DNA of 64,000 nucleotides from Bifidobacterium breve (GCA_945878865.1 CAMCUD010000002.1:248001-312000); one strand, 5' to 3'. Shown: positions 16,494 to 25,692, counted from the stretch's first letter. Notes: a model not told the origin generated them from the sequence alone. A program made the numbers and translations.

Positions 16494-17523
16494 GCACCGC
16501 GTCGCGCCAGCCCAGGGCCGGCGCGACGTGCTGCAGGACGTTCTCGATCACCGCGGCGTTGTAGTCGACGCCCAGCTGATTCGGCACGGTCAGCAGGAGC
16601 GTGTCCGCCGCGGCGATCGCCTCGTCCTCGCGCAGCTGCTCGACGAGGACGTCGGGCTCGTCGGCGTAGGAGCGGCCGAAGACGGCCTGGACGGTCGGCT
16701 CGATCATCCCGAAGGAATCCCGGGACTCCCGCTCGCGGCCGAAGTACGCGCGGTCGAGGTCGGAGACGATGGGGAAGATGCTGCGGCTCACCGACACGCG
16801 CGGCTCGCGCTCGTGCCCGGCGGCTTCCCACGCGGCGCGGAACGCGTCGATCTGCTTGCGCTGCTGGACGTGGAACGGCTCGTCGCTCTCGGCGAAGACG
16901 AGCGTGGAGCTCATGAGGTTCATGCCGCGCTGCGCGGCCCACTCGACGGTCGGCGTGCTGGCGGCACCCCACCAGATCCGATCGCGCAGCCCCTCGGAGA
17001 ACGGCTCGACCCGCAGCAGGCCCGGCGGGTTGGGGAACATGGGGCGCGGGTTGGGCTGCGCGAAGCCGTCGCCGCGCAGCACCTCGAGCAGCTCGTCGGC
17101 GCGGCGGCGCGCCATGTCGGCGTCATCCTCGCCGTCGCGCGGCTCGGCGCCGAAGTAGCGCCAGCCGTCGACGACCTGCTCGGGCGATCCGCGGCTGATG
17201 CCCAGCTGGAGCCGGCCGCCGGCGATGATGTCCGCCGCGCCCGCGTCCTCGGCGAAGTAGAGCGGGTTCTCGTAGCGCATGTCGATGACGCCGGTGCCGA
17301 TCTCGATGCGGCTCGTGCGCGCGCCGATCGCCGCCAGCAGCGGGAACGGCGACGCGAGCTGGCGCGCGAAGTGGTGCACCCGGAAGTACGCGCCGTCGGC
17401 GCCGAGTTCCTCGGCGGCGACCGCCAGATCGATCGACTGCAGCAGCGCGTCTGACGCGGTCTGTGTGGCGCTGCCGCGCTGGGGCGACCAGTGGCCGAAG
17501 GAGAGGAACCCGATGCGCTTCAT
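16486..17523 (-). CDS. LLM-class flavin/F420-dependent oxidoreductase
   Basis: A 345-residue luciferase-like monooxygenase-family TIM barrel. Recognisable are the N-terminal GFLSFGHWSP strand, SIDLAVAAEELGADGAYFRVHHFARQ, the EIGTGVIDMRYENPLYFAEDAGAAD segment and the cofactor-phosphate loop region RLQLGISRGSPEQ. LLM enzymes use FMNH2 or F420; being adjacent and divergent to fbiC suggests F420 but does not prove it. ATG 17523 is used; an in-frame ATG at 17547 would add eight residues. Substrate unknown. Confidence 0.85.
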   Translation of the reverse strand: MKRIGFLSFGHWSPQRGSATQTASDALLQSIDLAVAAEELGADGAYFRVHHFARQLASPFPLLAAIGARTSRIEIGTGVIDMRYENPLYFAEDAGAADIIAGGRLQLGISRGSPEQVVDGWRYFGAEPRDGEDDADMARRRADELLEVLRGDGFAQPNPRPMFPNPPGLLRVEPFSEGLRDRIWWGAASTPTVEWAAQRGMNLMSSTLVFAESDEPFHVQQRKQIDAFRAAWEAAGHEREPRVSVSRSIFPIVSDLDRAYFGRERESRDSFGMIEPTVQAVFGRSYADEPDVLVEQLREDEAIAAADTLLLTVPNQLGVDYNAAVIENVLQHVAPALGWRDAVLS

Positions 17524-17546
17524 CTCAACCAGTAAAGCGGGCGTCA

Positions 17547-17552
17547 TAGACT
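17547..17552 (+). promoter_or_regulatory. -10 box TAGACT of fbiC
   Basis: TAGACT ends 7 nt before the GTG at 17560 and supports that GTG as a leaderless start. Confidence 0.45.
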
Positions 17553-17559
17553 CCCGGCC

Positions 17560-19767
17560 GTGCGCCGCCGCGTGACCTTCTCGCGCAACTTCACGATCTC
17601 GCTGTCGCGCACCTGCGCGTCGCACTGCAAGTACTGCGCGTTTCAGACGCACCAGGCTCATCTGCACGGGCCCGACGAGGTGGAGCGGCTGCTCGACGAC
17701 GCGGTCAAGCGCCGGGCCAAGGAGCTGCTCGTCCTCACGGGAGACCGCCCCGCCGACCACCGGGGTGTGCAGGCTCGGCTGGAGGAGCTCGGGCACGCCG
17801 ACTTCGTCTCGTACGTCGCTTGGGTGTGCGAGCGTGCGCTGGACCGCGGCATGCTGCCGCACACGAACCTCGGGGCGCTGGACCGCGACGAGCTCGCGCG
17901 TCTGCGCCGGGTCACCGCCTCGCAGGGCCTGATGCTCGAGTCGATGCGCGAGGACCTCGTCGCGCACCAGGGCTCGCCGACGAAGGACCCGCACCTGCGC
18001 CTCGATACCATCCGCGCCGCCGGCGAGCTGAAGATCCCGTTCACCAGCGGCATCCTCGTCGGGATCGGCGAGACGCACGAGGACCGCTTCACCGCGCTGC
18101 GCGCGCTGGCCGACGTCCACGCGCAGTTCGGCCACCTCCAAGAGGTCATCCTCCAGAACTACGTGCCGCACCGCCGGTACTACGGCGAAGAGCCCGCGGA
18201 CATCGCGACCGAGGCCGCGGAGGCGTACTGGCGCACCGGCCTGGGCACGCCGCCGCAGCACGCGACGCCGCCCTGGGCGTCGGAGGTCACGCTCGACGAG
18301 CTCGAAGAGCTCATCGCGTTCACCGGCGAGGTGATGCCGGGCGTCGGCGTGCAGATCCCGCCGAACCTCTCCGAGCACTGGCCGCGGCTCGTCGCGGCGG
18401 GCGCGACGGACCTCGGCGGGCTGAGCGCCAACGGCGACCACATCTCCCCGGAGCACCCGTTCCCCTCGCCGCCGCAGGTCCGCAAACGGCTCGGCGAGGA
18501 CGGCATCGCGGTCGCCGAGCGGCTGTGCGTCTACCCGCAGTACCTCAACCCCGAGTGGGTCGACCGGGCGGTGCTCGACGTCGTCACGGTGAAGTATTGG
18601 AGCTTCATCCCGCGCGGCAGCTCCGGGCGGCCCGAGCAGCGCACGATCCACCGCGACCTCGTCCCCGGCGCGATCGCCAAGGGCCGTGACGGCCTCGCGC
18701 TCACCGCCGACGAGCTCACCGCGCTGTTCGCCGAGGATCGGCCCGAGGCGATCGAGGATCTCCGCCAGGCCGCCGACGAGCTGCGCGCCGAGCTCGCGGG
18801 GGACACGGTGACGTTCGTCGTCAACCGCAACATCAACGTCAGCAACGTGTGCACCGTCGGCTGCGCCTTCTGCGGATTCGGGCAGTCCAAGCGCTCGCCC
18901 GACGCCTACGAGCACTCCCGCGCGGACTTCGTCCGCCGCATCGGTGACGCCGTGGACTACGGCGCGACCGAGCTGTGCATCCAGTCGGGCATCCACCCGG
19001 ACTGGTCGTTCGACGACTACCTGGGCTGGCTGCGCCTGGCCAAGGAGACCGCGCCCCAGCTGCACCTGCACGCATACTCGCCGATGGAGATCGACCACAT
19101 CGCCCAGGTCAGCGGGCTGCCGCTCTCCGACGTCTTCGCACAGCTGCGCGAGGCGGGGCTCGGCTCGACGCCCGGGACGGCGGCCGAGGTGCTCGACGAC
19201 GGCGTGCGCATGCGCATCAGCCCGAACAAGCTTCCCGTCGACCGCTGGGTCGAGGTCATCGAGGCGTCCCATCGCGCGGGGCTGCGCTCGACGTCGACGG
19301 TGATGTTCGGCCACGTCGAGGAGCCGTGGGAGCTCGCCGAGCACATGCGCGTCGTGCGCGAGCTGCAGGAGCGCACGGGCGGCATCACGGAGTTCGTGCC
19401 GCTGTCGTTCATCCCGTTCCAGACGCTGCTCGGGCGCACGCACGGCATCGAGGAGATCAGCCGCGAGGAGAACCTCAAGCACACGGCGGTCTTCCGCCTC
19501 GCGCTCGGCCGGACGATCCCGAACGTGCAGGCGTCCTGGGTGAAGATGGGGCTGGAGACGGCGACCGAGTCCCTGCGTTGGGGCGTCAACGACCTCGGCG
19601 GCACGCTCATGGAGGAGTCGATCAGCCGCCTGGCCGGCAGCCATCACGGGGTCAAGCTCGACCCGCCGCAGCTCATCGCCGCCGCGCACGCCGCCGGGCG
19701 ACCGGCGGCGGAGCGCACCACGTTGTACGAGGTGCGCTCCGCCCATCCCCTGCGGATTGCGGCCTAG
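17560..19767 (+). CDS. fbiC: FO synthase (CofG-CofH fusion), F420 biosynthesis
   Basis: This bifunctional radical-SAM enzyme makes the deazaflavin FO of coenzyme F420 from tyrosine and the flavin precursor 5-amino-6-ribitylaminouracil. The 735-residue protein contains two radical-SAM domains. The CofG-like half has CASHCKYC (Cys19, 23, 26). The CofH-like half has CTVGCAFC (Cys431, 435, 438). Both are CX3CX2C clusters for 4Fe-4S. The fusion is the actinobacterial form; this one seems shorter at the N-terminus than many FbiC proteins. The GTG start is supported by a -10 box 7 nt upstream. The remaining F420 genes are at 25.9-28.9 kb. Confidence 0.95.
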   Translation: MRRRVTFSRNFTISLSRTCASHCKYCAFQTHQAHLHGPDEVERLLDDAVKRRAKELLVLTGDRPADHRGVQARLEELGHADFVSYVAWVCERALDRGMLPHTNLGALDRDELARLRRVTASQGLMLESMREDLVAHQGSPTKDPHLRLDTIRAAGELKIPFTSGILVGIGETHEDRFTALRALADVHAQFGHLQEVILQNYVPHRRYYGEEPADIATEAAEAYWRTGLGTPPQHATPPWASEVTLDELEELIAFTGEVMPGVGVQIPPNLSEHWPRLVAAGATDLGGLSANGDHISPEHPFPSPPQVRKRLGEDGIAVAERLCVYPQYLNPEWVDRAVLDVVTVKYWSFIPRGSSGRPEQRTIHRDLVPGAIAKGRDGLALTADELTALFAEDRPEAIEDLRQAADELRAELAGDTVTFVVNRNINVSNVCTVGCAFCGFGQSKRSPDAYEHSRADFVRRIGDAVDYGATELCIQSGIHPDWSFDDYLGWLRLAKETAPQLHLHAYSPMEIDHIAQVSGLPLSDVFAQLREAGLGSTPGTAAEVLDDGVRMRISPNKLPVDRWVEVIEASHRAGLRSTSTVMFGHVEEPWELAEHMRVVRELQERTGGITEFVPLSFIPFQTLLGRTHGIEEISREENLKHTAVFRLALGRTIPNVQASWVKMGLETATESLRWGVNDLGGTLMEESISRLAGSHHGVKLDPPQLIAAAHAAGRPAAERTTLYEVRSAHPLRIAA

Positions 19768-19773
19768 CCGACG

Positions 19774-22035
19774 CTACGTCGCCGACGGCGCGGTCTTCAG
19801 CAGCGACAGGACCGGCGGATCGTGGTCGGACAGCTTGTGGCTGTCTCCCGCGCGGTCGCGGTCGTAGTAGTCGTTGTCGAAGTGCGCGTAGTCGAAGTCG
19901 TCGACGCGCGACTGCAGCCCGCTCGTGATGAGGATGTGATCGAGGGTCTGCAGCTTGCCCTGGAACGCGAACGAGTAGCGCAGCTCGGCGGGCAGCGTGT
20001 CCCACAGGTTGTCGAGGCTCGTCTGCGGGCCTTCGAGGACCCCCAGCGGGGTCTCGTCCTCGAACGCGTTGAGGTCACCGGTGACGACCACGTTGACGCC
20101 CTGCGCCTCCAGCGCGGCGACCCGGTCGCGCACGAACGCCGCCTGCGCATCGCGGCAGGAGTCCGGCGCCGCCTTCGACGCGAAGTGGTTCGTGATCACC
20201 CGCAGGCGGAACGGACCGGTCTTCACGGCGATCTCGAGCGGCGGGCGATCGAACAGGTTGCCCGTGATGTCCGAGCAGCTCGTGCCCGGGATGCTCTCCG
20301 TCGCGGTCTTGCCGAGCTGCGTCACGGACTCGACCTTGAGGGTCGGCGCGACGAGGAACCCGACGTCGATCCCGCGGTTGTCGTTGCCCTCCTCGAGGTA
20401 GGCCGTGTAGCCGGTCCGCGTGGCGACGTCCTCGAGGATCGTCTTGTCGACGACCTCCTGGACGGCGACGATGTCCGGGTTGACCAGCCGCTGCTGGATC
20501 GCAGCGACGATGCTGTCGCGCTTGTCCTCGTACTCGGCCTGGGTGACCGGGCCGCCGTCGAGATCCCCGCCGACCGGGAAGAAGTTCTCGACGTTGAAGG
20601 ACGCGATCCGGAGGCGGTCCTTCGGCTTTCCGTTCAGGGCGAGCGCCGGGGACGGGAACCGGATCGGGCCGGAGCCGACGGTCGGCAGCGCGTCTTCCTG
20701 CACCATGATCTTGTAGTTGGTGAACGAGAACACCAGCGGCCCGACGACGTCGCTGACCCGCTGGAAGAGGTTCGCGTTGACGACAGTCGTCGACGGCGCG
20801 GCCGGCCGTGCGGGGTTCGCCGGATTGCCCGCGCCGGCGTCGGCGTCGGTGCCGATCAGGTCGGGCTGCGTCTCGGTGCGGAACACCCGGTCGCGCAGCG
20901 GGCCGGGGGTGAGGAACAGTTCGCCGAACTTGCTCGTCCCGCCGCTGTTGGCGGTGCCCTGAGCGAGGCGGACGCGCATGCCCTCGAACCGCTCGTAGTA
21001 CGAACGCGAGCCGTCTGCCGCGACCGTCTGGGTCGCCGCGGCGACCGGGTCCAGCGTGACCGGCGCGGGGATGGTGCCATCCCCGAGGACGGTCGGCTCC
21101 TGGTTGATCGTCTCGTCGATCTGCGTCATCCCGAACTTCTCGCGGACCTTGCCGTTCACCCGCACGCGCTTGCCCAGCAGCGGCGCCGGGTCGTCGACGT
21201 AGCCGACGAAGACGCCCTCGGAGGTCGCGGGGTCGCCGTCCGGCGTCTCCTGCTGCACGAAGATGCCGCGGTCGTCACGGAAGATCTGGCCGGCCGTGCT
21301 GCGGCCGACCTCGTCGTCGATCCCGGTCACGACGCCTTCGATCGTGACGTTCAGGCCGTCGCACTCCGAGACGTCGCCATCACCCTGGATCGTCCCGATC
21401 GGGGTGACGGCGGGGGTCGCCGGGCACGGGGGCGGGGGCGGGATACATGCCGTTCCGCAGTTCTGCGGGTTCGAGCCGACGCGCACCGTGAAGTCCGCCG
21501 CGTTGTTGTCGGTGTCCTGGTCCGCGCCGGCGCCGAGGCGCTCGAAGCTTGAGTTGACGTTGCCGAACGTCGTGAAGCTTAGCCCCGTCGTCTCGCGGCA
21601 CGGGCTCGTGCCGTTGCCGATGGTGTCGATGACGGTGCCGGACGCGTTCTCGATGCGCAGGCCGGATCCGGTCGAGTTCGAGATGCCGGTGCCGTACGTG
21701 GCGTCACCCGGGACGCTGCCTGAGTACCCGCCCGACGCGGTGTTCGTGAAGAGGAACCGCGCGCCGGCCGGCAGGGTCGTCCCGGCCGCGACGGTCGCGC
21801 GGTTGGACGGGTTGCCGGACGTGGCGGCGCAGCCGACGAGCTTCCACCCGGAGATGTCGATCGCCGCGGCGGTGGTGTTCTTCATCTCGACGAACTCGTC
21901 GTTGCCGCCGTTCGGCCCCTGCGGGCGGAACTCGGAGATGACGACGGGGGCTGCGGCGGCCATCGACGGGCCGGCGAGCAGCGGGACGGCGGCGGCGAGC
22001 ACCGCCAGCCCTCCTCGGCGCAGAACACGGGACAA
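19774..22035 (-). CDS. Secreted nuclease with lamin-tail and endonuclease/exonuclease/phosphatase domains
   Basis: A 753-residue extracellular protein resembling ExeM/NucH-type nucleases. It starts at TTG 22035, which has GAGGAG about 6 nt upstream and begins a Sec signal peptide (SRVLRRGGLAVLAAAVPLLAG ending AAAA). The lamin-tail domain (VVISEFRPQG, NDEFVEMKNT, GWKLVGC) spans about residues 30-160. A proline linker follows, then an OB-like region, and a C-terminal EEP nuclease from RIASFNVENFF with VAVQEV, NHFASK, VVTGDLNAFEDETP and the terminal KLSDHDPPV. The Asn/Glu/Asp/His catalytic set is therefore complete. It probably degrades external DNA for nutrients or biofilm turnover. Confidence 0.88.
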   Translation of the reverse strand: MSRVLRRGGLAVLAAAVPLLAGPSMAAAAPVVISEFRPQGPNGGNDEFVEMKNTTAAAIDISGWKLVGCAATSGNPSNRATVAAGTTLPAGARFLFTNTASGGYSGSVPGDATYGTGISNSTGSGLRIENASGTVIDTIGNGTSPCRETTGLSFTTFGNVNSSFERLGAGADQDTDNNAADFTVRVGSNPQNCGTACIPPPPPCPATPAVTPIGTIQGDGDVSECDGLNVTIEGVVTGIDDEVGRSTAGQIFRDDRGIFVQQETPDGDPATSEGVFVGYVDDPAPLLGKRVRVNGKVREKFGMTQIDETINQEPTVLGDGTIPAPVTLDPVAAATQTVAADGSRSYYERFEGMRVRLAQGTANSGGTSKFGELFLTPGPLRDRVFRTETQPDLIGTDADAGAGNPANPARPAAPSTTVVNANLFQRVSDVVGPLVFSFTNYKIMVQEDALPTVGSGPIRFPSPALALNGKPKDRLRIASFNVENFFPVGGDLDGGPVTQAEYEDKRDSIVAAIQQRLVNPDIVAVQEVVDKTILEDVATRTGYTAYLEEGNDNRGIDVGFLVAPTLKVESVTQLGKTATESIPGTSCSDITGNLFDRPPLEIAVKTGPFRLRVITNHFASKAAPDSCRDAQAAFVRDRVAALEAQGVNVVVTGDLNAFEDETPLGVLEGPQTSLDNLWDTLPAELRYSFAFQGKLQTLDHILITSGLQSRVDDFDYAHFDNDYYDRDRAGDSHKLSDHDPPVLSLLKTAPSAT

Positions 22036-22153
22036 AGGGGTCTCCTCGGACGGGGTCAGGTGGCGACCGTACGTGGACCCCGGCGGCACCTCGTCACCAG
22101 GAGGTCAAGGAGTGGAGACGGTCTGGTGAAGCCGTCGTGACGCGTCGGTGCGC

Positions 22154-24127
22154 TCAGCGGTAGGCGGCCAGCAGCGACCGTGCGGCCGCGGTCAGCGCGC
22201 CCTTCTCGCCGTTCGCGCTCGACGTCAGGCCGAAGTAGGACTCCCGGGCGTTCGTCGCGCCGTGCGCGGCGTAGTCCGTGCCCATGTAGAGCATGACGCG
22301 CGCGACGCCGTTGTCCTTGAGGTCGGTGACGATCTTCCGGATCGTCTGCGCCGCCTCGGTGAAGGTCATCGCGGCGTTCCACCCGTAGTTGTTCGGCGAC
22401 GAGCCCTGGTAGAGCGTGCGGCCGTCGTCCGTCGCCACGCCGACCTCGGTGGCCCAGACCTCGGTGGCGCCCCAGCCGACGTCGGCGAGGTCTCGGCGCA
22501 GGTCACCCAGGCGCTGCAGGTAGTTCGGCCCGTAGGGGTGGAACTGGACGGCCCGCGGGCGGACGCCGGCGCGCTGCAGCGCCTGGAGGACGAGCAGCCC
22601 CGGGCGGTGCGCCCGGTTGGCCGAGTCCCCGACGGCGATGAGCGTCATGCTGGGGTTCGCGGCGAGCACCGCGTCGTTGGCGGCGCGGAACGACCGGGCG
22701 TACTGGTCGTAGTCCCATCCGGCGTTGAGCCACGGCTCGTTGCCGTATTCGATGGCCGCGACGCCCTTCACCGTCGCCCATGTGCCGACGTTGCGGGCGG
22801 TGACGTCGTCCGGCGCGCCGTCGTTGAAGTCGACGAGCGGGACGATCTTCGCGCCGCGTGCCGCGTACGCGTCGGCGATCGCCTGGATCTCCGCACGGCG
22901 CATCGACGCGTCGAGGCCGCCGACGCGCACGATGCTCGGCTTGAGGACCTCGGTCGCCCGGTAGTCGATGTCGCGGGCGCCGGTGTGCACGCCGAGCGCG
23001 AAGCCGGGAGCGGGCGCCGGCTCCGGTGTCGGGTCGACGGGTGGGGCGGTCACCGGGGTCGGCGTGCTGCCGCCGCCCACGAGGTCGTCGAGCGCGCCCT
23101 CGTAGCCGCTGACGGCGAGGAACCCGGAGCAGCGCTCGGCCGCCGGGTCGACCACGCGGCGGGCGAGCTTCCACGTGCCGAGGTAGGGCTTGATCCAGGC
23201 TTCGACGGCGCCGTTCTTGACCCGCAGGCCGAGGCTGTCGCCGATGCCGACCGTGCCCGCGGCGTCGAAGCGGCGGAACAGCTCGGTGTCCACGCCGTCG
23301 TCGCGCCGCCACAGCCACAGCGCGCCGTTGCCGTCGAGCTCGAGGCTGTACCCGTCGTGGGCGGCACCCGGGTCCTGCACGCACGCGCCGACGCCGATCG
23401 AGCCGGCGGCGACCTTGCGCACCGCGATCTCCTGGGCCGCCCCGAAGCGCAGCGTCGCCAGGTACGCGGAGCCCCAGGTGTCGGTCGGCATCTGCAGGCG
23501 GCCCGAGCTCGTCACCGGCGCAGCCGGGGCGCCAGGGTAGACCGGCGAGCCCCACGTGGGCCCGAGCACCGCGCGCTCGAACGCGTCCCTGATGTCGGTG
23601 AACGCCGGGAAGCCGGGGTCGGCGGGAGGCGCCGGCGGCTCGGAGGGGGGCTCGGGATCGAGGCCCGTGCCCTCGCCGGCCGGCGGAGCGCCCGTGACCG
23701 AGATGGTCTCGCAGCCCGTCGTCCGGGCACGGATGAGCGCCTCGAGCTCACCGCCGGCGTCTTGCACGACCAGGCTGTCGGCGCCCGGCCCGCAGTCCAC
23801 GCGCCACGCCAGACCGGCCGCGGTCGTCAGGACGATCGCATCGTCGTCGCCACCACCGTAGATCGTGTCGCGCTCGTCACCGAGGATCCGGTCGTCGCCC
23901 CCGCCGCCGTTGAGGTAGTCGCGGCCGCCGCGGTCGATGATCGTGTCGTCGCCGCCGTTGCCCCAGGCCGAGTCGTTCGTCGTGCCGAGGCGCAGGGTGT
24001 CGTTCGCCGGGGTGCCGACGGCGACGATCGCGTGTCCGCTCGGCGCGGCGCCGAACGCGCACGCGGCCAGCACGACGCCGAGCGCCGCCGTGCGGCGGCG
24101 CGTCAGATGGACAGGAATGCGGGGCAT
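22154..24127 (-). CDS. Secreted RTX-repeat protein with LamG-like and glycosidase-like domains
   Basis: A 657-residue exported protein with a signal peptide ending near SGHA. Residues about 35-100 hold calcium-binding RTX-type motifs (WGNGGDDTI, LNGGGGDDRI, IYGGGDDDAI). A middle domain (about 170-330) looks like a concanavalin/LamG beta sandwich with WGSAYLATL and YSLELDGNGALWLW. A proline linker then leads to a C-terminal TIM-barrel domain (about 375-657) resembling clan GH-A glycosidases: EYGNEPW carries the acid/base Asn-Glu pair and VWATEVG the candidate nucleophile Glu. The substrate is presumably a polysaccharide but is unknown. The next gene upstream is a paralogue lacking the middle domain. 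The start codon lies in a strong hairpin. Confidence 0.8.
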   Translation of the reverse strand: MPRIPVHLTRRRTAALGVVLAACAFGAAPSGHAIVAVGTPANDTLRLGTTNDSAWGNGGDDTIIDRGGRDYLNGGGGDDRILGDERDTIYGGGDDDAIVLTTAAGLAWRVDCGPGADSLVVQDAGGELEALIRARTTGCETISVTGAPPAGEGTGLDPEPPSEPPAPPADPGFPAFTDIRDAFERAVLGPTWGSPVYPGAPAAPVTSSGRLQMPTDTWGSAYLATLRFGAAQEIAVRKVAAGSIGVGACVQDPGAAHDGYSLELDGNGALWLWRRDDGVDTELFRRFDAAGTVGIGDSLGLRVKNGAVEAWIKPYLGTWKLARRVVDPAAERCSGFLAVSGYEGALDDLVGGGSTPTPVTAPPVDPTPEPAPAPGFALGVHTGARDIDYRATEVLKPSIVRVGGLDASMRRAEIQAIADAYAARGAKIVPLVDFNDGAPDDVTARNVGTWATVKGVAAIEYGNEPWLNAGWDYDQYARSFRAANDAVLAANPSMTLIAVGDSANRAHRPGLLVLQALQRAGVRPRAVQFHPYGPNYLQRLGDLRRDLADVGWGATEVWATEVGVATDDGRTLYQGSSPNNYGWNAAMTFTEAAQTIRKIVTDLKDNGVARVMLYMGTDYAAHGATNARESYFGLTSSANGEKGALTAAARSLLAAYR

Positions 24128-24155
24128 CCGCCGACCTCATTGGAGGTCGGCGGAT
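24126..24155 (-). promoter_or_regulatory. 13-bp hairpin covering the ribosome binding site and start codon
   Basis: Arms 24126-24138 and 24143-24155 are perfect complements with a 4-nt loop. On the minus strand the 3' arm contains GAGG, the only SD-like sequence, and the first two bases of the ATG at 24127. In the mRNA the stem would hide both. It also sits just after the stop of the upstream paralogue, so it may work as a terminator/attenuator as well. Confidence 0.6.
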
Positions 24156-24181
24156 GATTCCCTTCCCCTGCCCGAAACGGT

Positions 24182-25627
24182 TCAGCGGTTTGCGCGCATG
24201 AGGGTGCGGACGGCCGGCGTGTAGGCGCCCTTATCCGCGCCCGTGCTCGTCGTCAGCCCGAAGTACTTCTCGCGCTCGCTCGACCCGCCGTGCGCCGCGT
24301 AGTCGGTGCCCATGTAGAGGATCACGCGGGCCACGCCGTTGGCCTTGAGGTCGGTGACGATCTTCGTGACCGTCTTCGCCGCCTCCGCGTACGTCATCGC
24401 GGTGTTCCAGCCGTAGTTGTTCGGGCTGGAGCCCTGGTAGACCGTCCGGCCGTCGTCGGTGGACACGCCGGTCTCGGTCGCCCAGATCGCGGTGTCGCTC
24501 CAGCCCACCTCGGCGAGGTCGCGGCGCACGTCACCCAGGCGGTTCATGTAGTTCGGGCCGTACGGGTGGAACTGCACGGCACGCGGGCGGGCGCCGATCG
24601 CCTTCATCGCCTTCATGACCTGCAGGCCGGGCCGGTGGCTGCGGTTGGCCGAGTCGCCGACGGCGACGACGACCATGTTCGGGTTGGCGGCGCGCACGGC
24701 ATCGTCGGCGAGCTTGAACGAGCGTGCGTACTGCACGTAGTCCCAGCTCTCGTTCTGCAGCCACGGCTCGTTGCCGTACTCGATGGCGTCGAGGCCGGGG
24801 ATCGTCGCCCACGTGCCGACGTTGCGGGCGTCGGCGTCGGACGGCGCGGCGTCGTTGAAGTCGACGAGCGCGATGATCCGGGCGCCGAGCGAGGTGTACT
24901 GCGCGGCGATCGCAGCGACCTGGGCACGCGACATCGAGGCGTCGAGGCCGCCGACACGGACGAGGCCGGGGCGCAGCGACTGCGTCGCCCGGTAGTCGAT
25001 GTCGCGCGCACCAGTGTGCATCCCGAGCACGAAGCCCGGCGCGGTCGACGGCTGGGTCGGCGTGGGGGGGGGGGTCGGCGCTGGCGGGGTGGGTGGCGTC
25101 GAAGGCGTCGGCGGGGGCGTCGGCGCGGGCGCGGGCGGCTCGGCCACCGGCGGCGGCGTCGTGTCGGCCGGGGGCGTGGGCGTGGCCGCGCGGGTGATGG
25201 TCACGGTCTCGCAGCCCGTCAGCCGGCCGCGGATCGCGGCGTCCGTCTCGTTGCCCGGGTCCTGCACCGTGACGGTGTCTGCGCCCGCGCCGCAGTCGAC
25301 GCGGAATCCGAGGCCCGCGACGGAGGTCAGCACGATCGTGTCGTTGTCGTTGCCGCCGTAGATGGTGTCGTAGCGGTCACCGGTGATCGTGTCGGCGCCC
25401 GCGCCGCCGTTGAGCGTGTCGCGGCCGCCGCGGTCGGTGATGGTGTCGTTCCCGCCGTTGCCCCAGGCCCAGTCGTTGCCTGCACCCGGGCGGAAGGTGT
25501 CGGCCCGCGACGTCCCGTAGAAGAGCGCGGCATGTGCCTGCGGCGCGACGAGCACGAGCAGGAGGGCGGTGAGGAACGTGACGAGCGTGAGCCGCTGATG
25601 GGGGCGGCGGATGGTCCTGAGGGGCAT
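24182..25627 (-). CDS. Secreted RTX-repeat protein with glycosidase-like domain (paralogue)
   Basis: A 481-residue exported protein. The signal peptide (LVTFLTALLLVLVAPQAHA) is followed by RTX-type repeats (WGNGGNDTI, LNGGAGADTI, IYGGNDNDTI), a long Pro/Thr linker and the same C-terminal barrel as the neighbouring gene: EYGNEPW and WATETG carry the two catalytic Glu candidates. Compared with the downstream paralogue the beta-sandwich domain is missing, replaced by the proline linker. The linker is encoded in part by an 11-base homopolymer. ATG 25627 is chosen because GGAG lies 8 nt upstream; a GTG at 25636 is the alternative. A structured leader precedes it. Confidence 0.82.
   Translation of the reverse strand: MPLRTIRRPHQRLTLVTFLTALLLVLVAPQAHAALFYGTSRADTFRPGAGNDWAWGNGGNDTITDRGGRDTLNGGAGADTITGDRYDTIYGGNDNDTIVLTSVAGLGFRVDCGAGADTVTVQDPGNETDAAIRGRLTGCETVTITRAATPTPPADTTPPPVAEPPAPAPTPPPTPSTPPTPPAPTPPPTPTQPSTAPGFVLGMHTGARDIDYRATQSLRPGLVRVGGLDASMSRAQVAAIAAQYTSLGARIIALVDFNDAAPSDADARNVGTWATIPGLDAIEYGNEPWLQNESWDYVQYARSFKLADDAVRAANPNMVVVAVGDSANRSHRPGLQVMKAMKAIGARPRAVQFHPYGPNYMNRLGDVRRDLAEVGWSDTAIWATETGVSTDDGRTVYQGSSPNNYGWNTAMTYAEAAKTVTKIVTDLKANGVARVILYMGTDYAAHGGSSEREKYFGLTTSTGADKGAYTPAVRTLMRANR
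25064..25074 (+). repeat. G11 homopolymer (C11 in the coding strand)
   Basis: Eleven consecutive G on the plus strand lie within the Pro/Thr linker codons of the secreted paralogue, between its RTX repeats and its catalytic domain. Slippage here would shift the frame and remove the catalytic domain. Confidence 0.9.
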
Positions 25628-25652
25628 GGCGGGCACTCCGTTGATCGCTTCC

Positions 25653-25692
25653 CGAGGCCGTTCGTGGCCTCGTGTCGCCGGTATCGCCCGGC
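25653..25692 (-). promoter_or_regulatory. Tandem hairpins in the 5' leader of the secreted protein gene
   Basis: Two stems lie 26 nt and more before the ATG at 25627: a 7-bp stem (25653-25659 with 25666-25672, six-base loop) and a 5-bp stem (25677-25681 with 25688-25692, six-base loop). The rest of the 300-nt leader region to 25927 has no gene. Such tandem structure may be a regulatory leader, but no known riboswitch class was identified. Confidence 0.3.

Noticed and set aside
16486-19746. A 1086-codon minus-strand frame covering the LLM gene and running antisense through fbiC
   Set aside because: Only the last 345 codons (from 17523) match a known family. The upstream part is the antisense shadow of fbiC.
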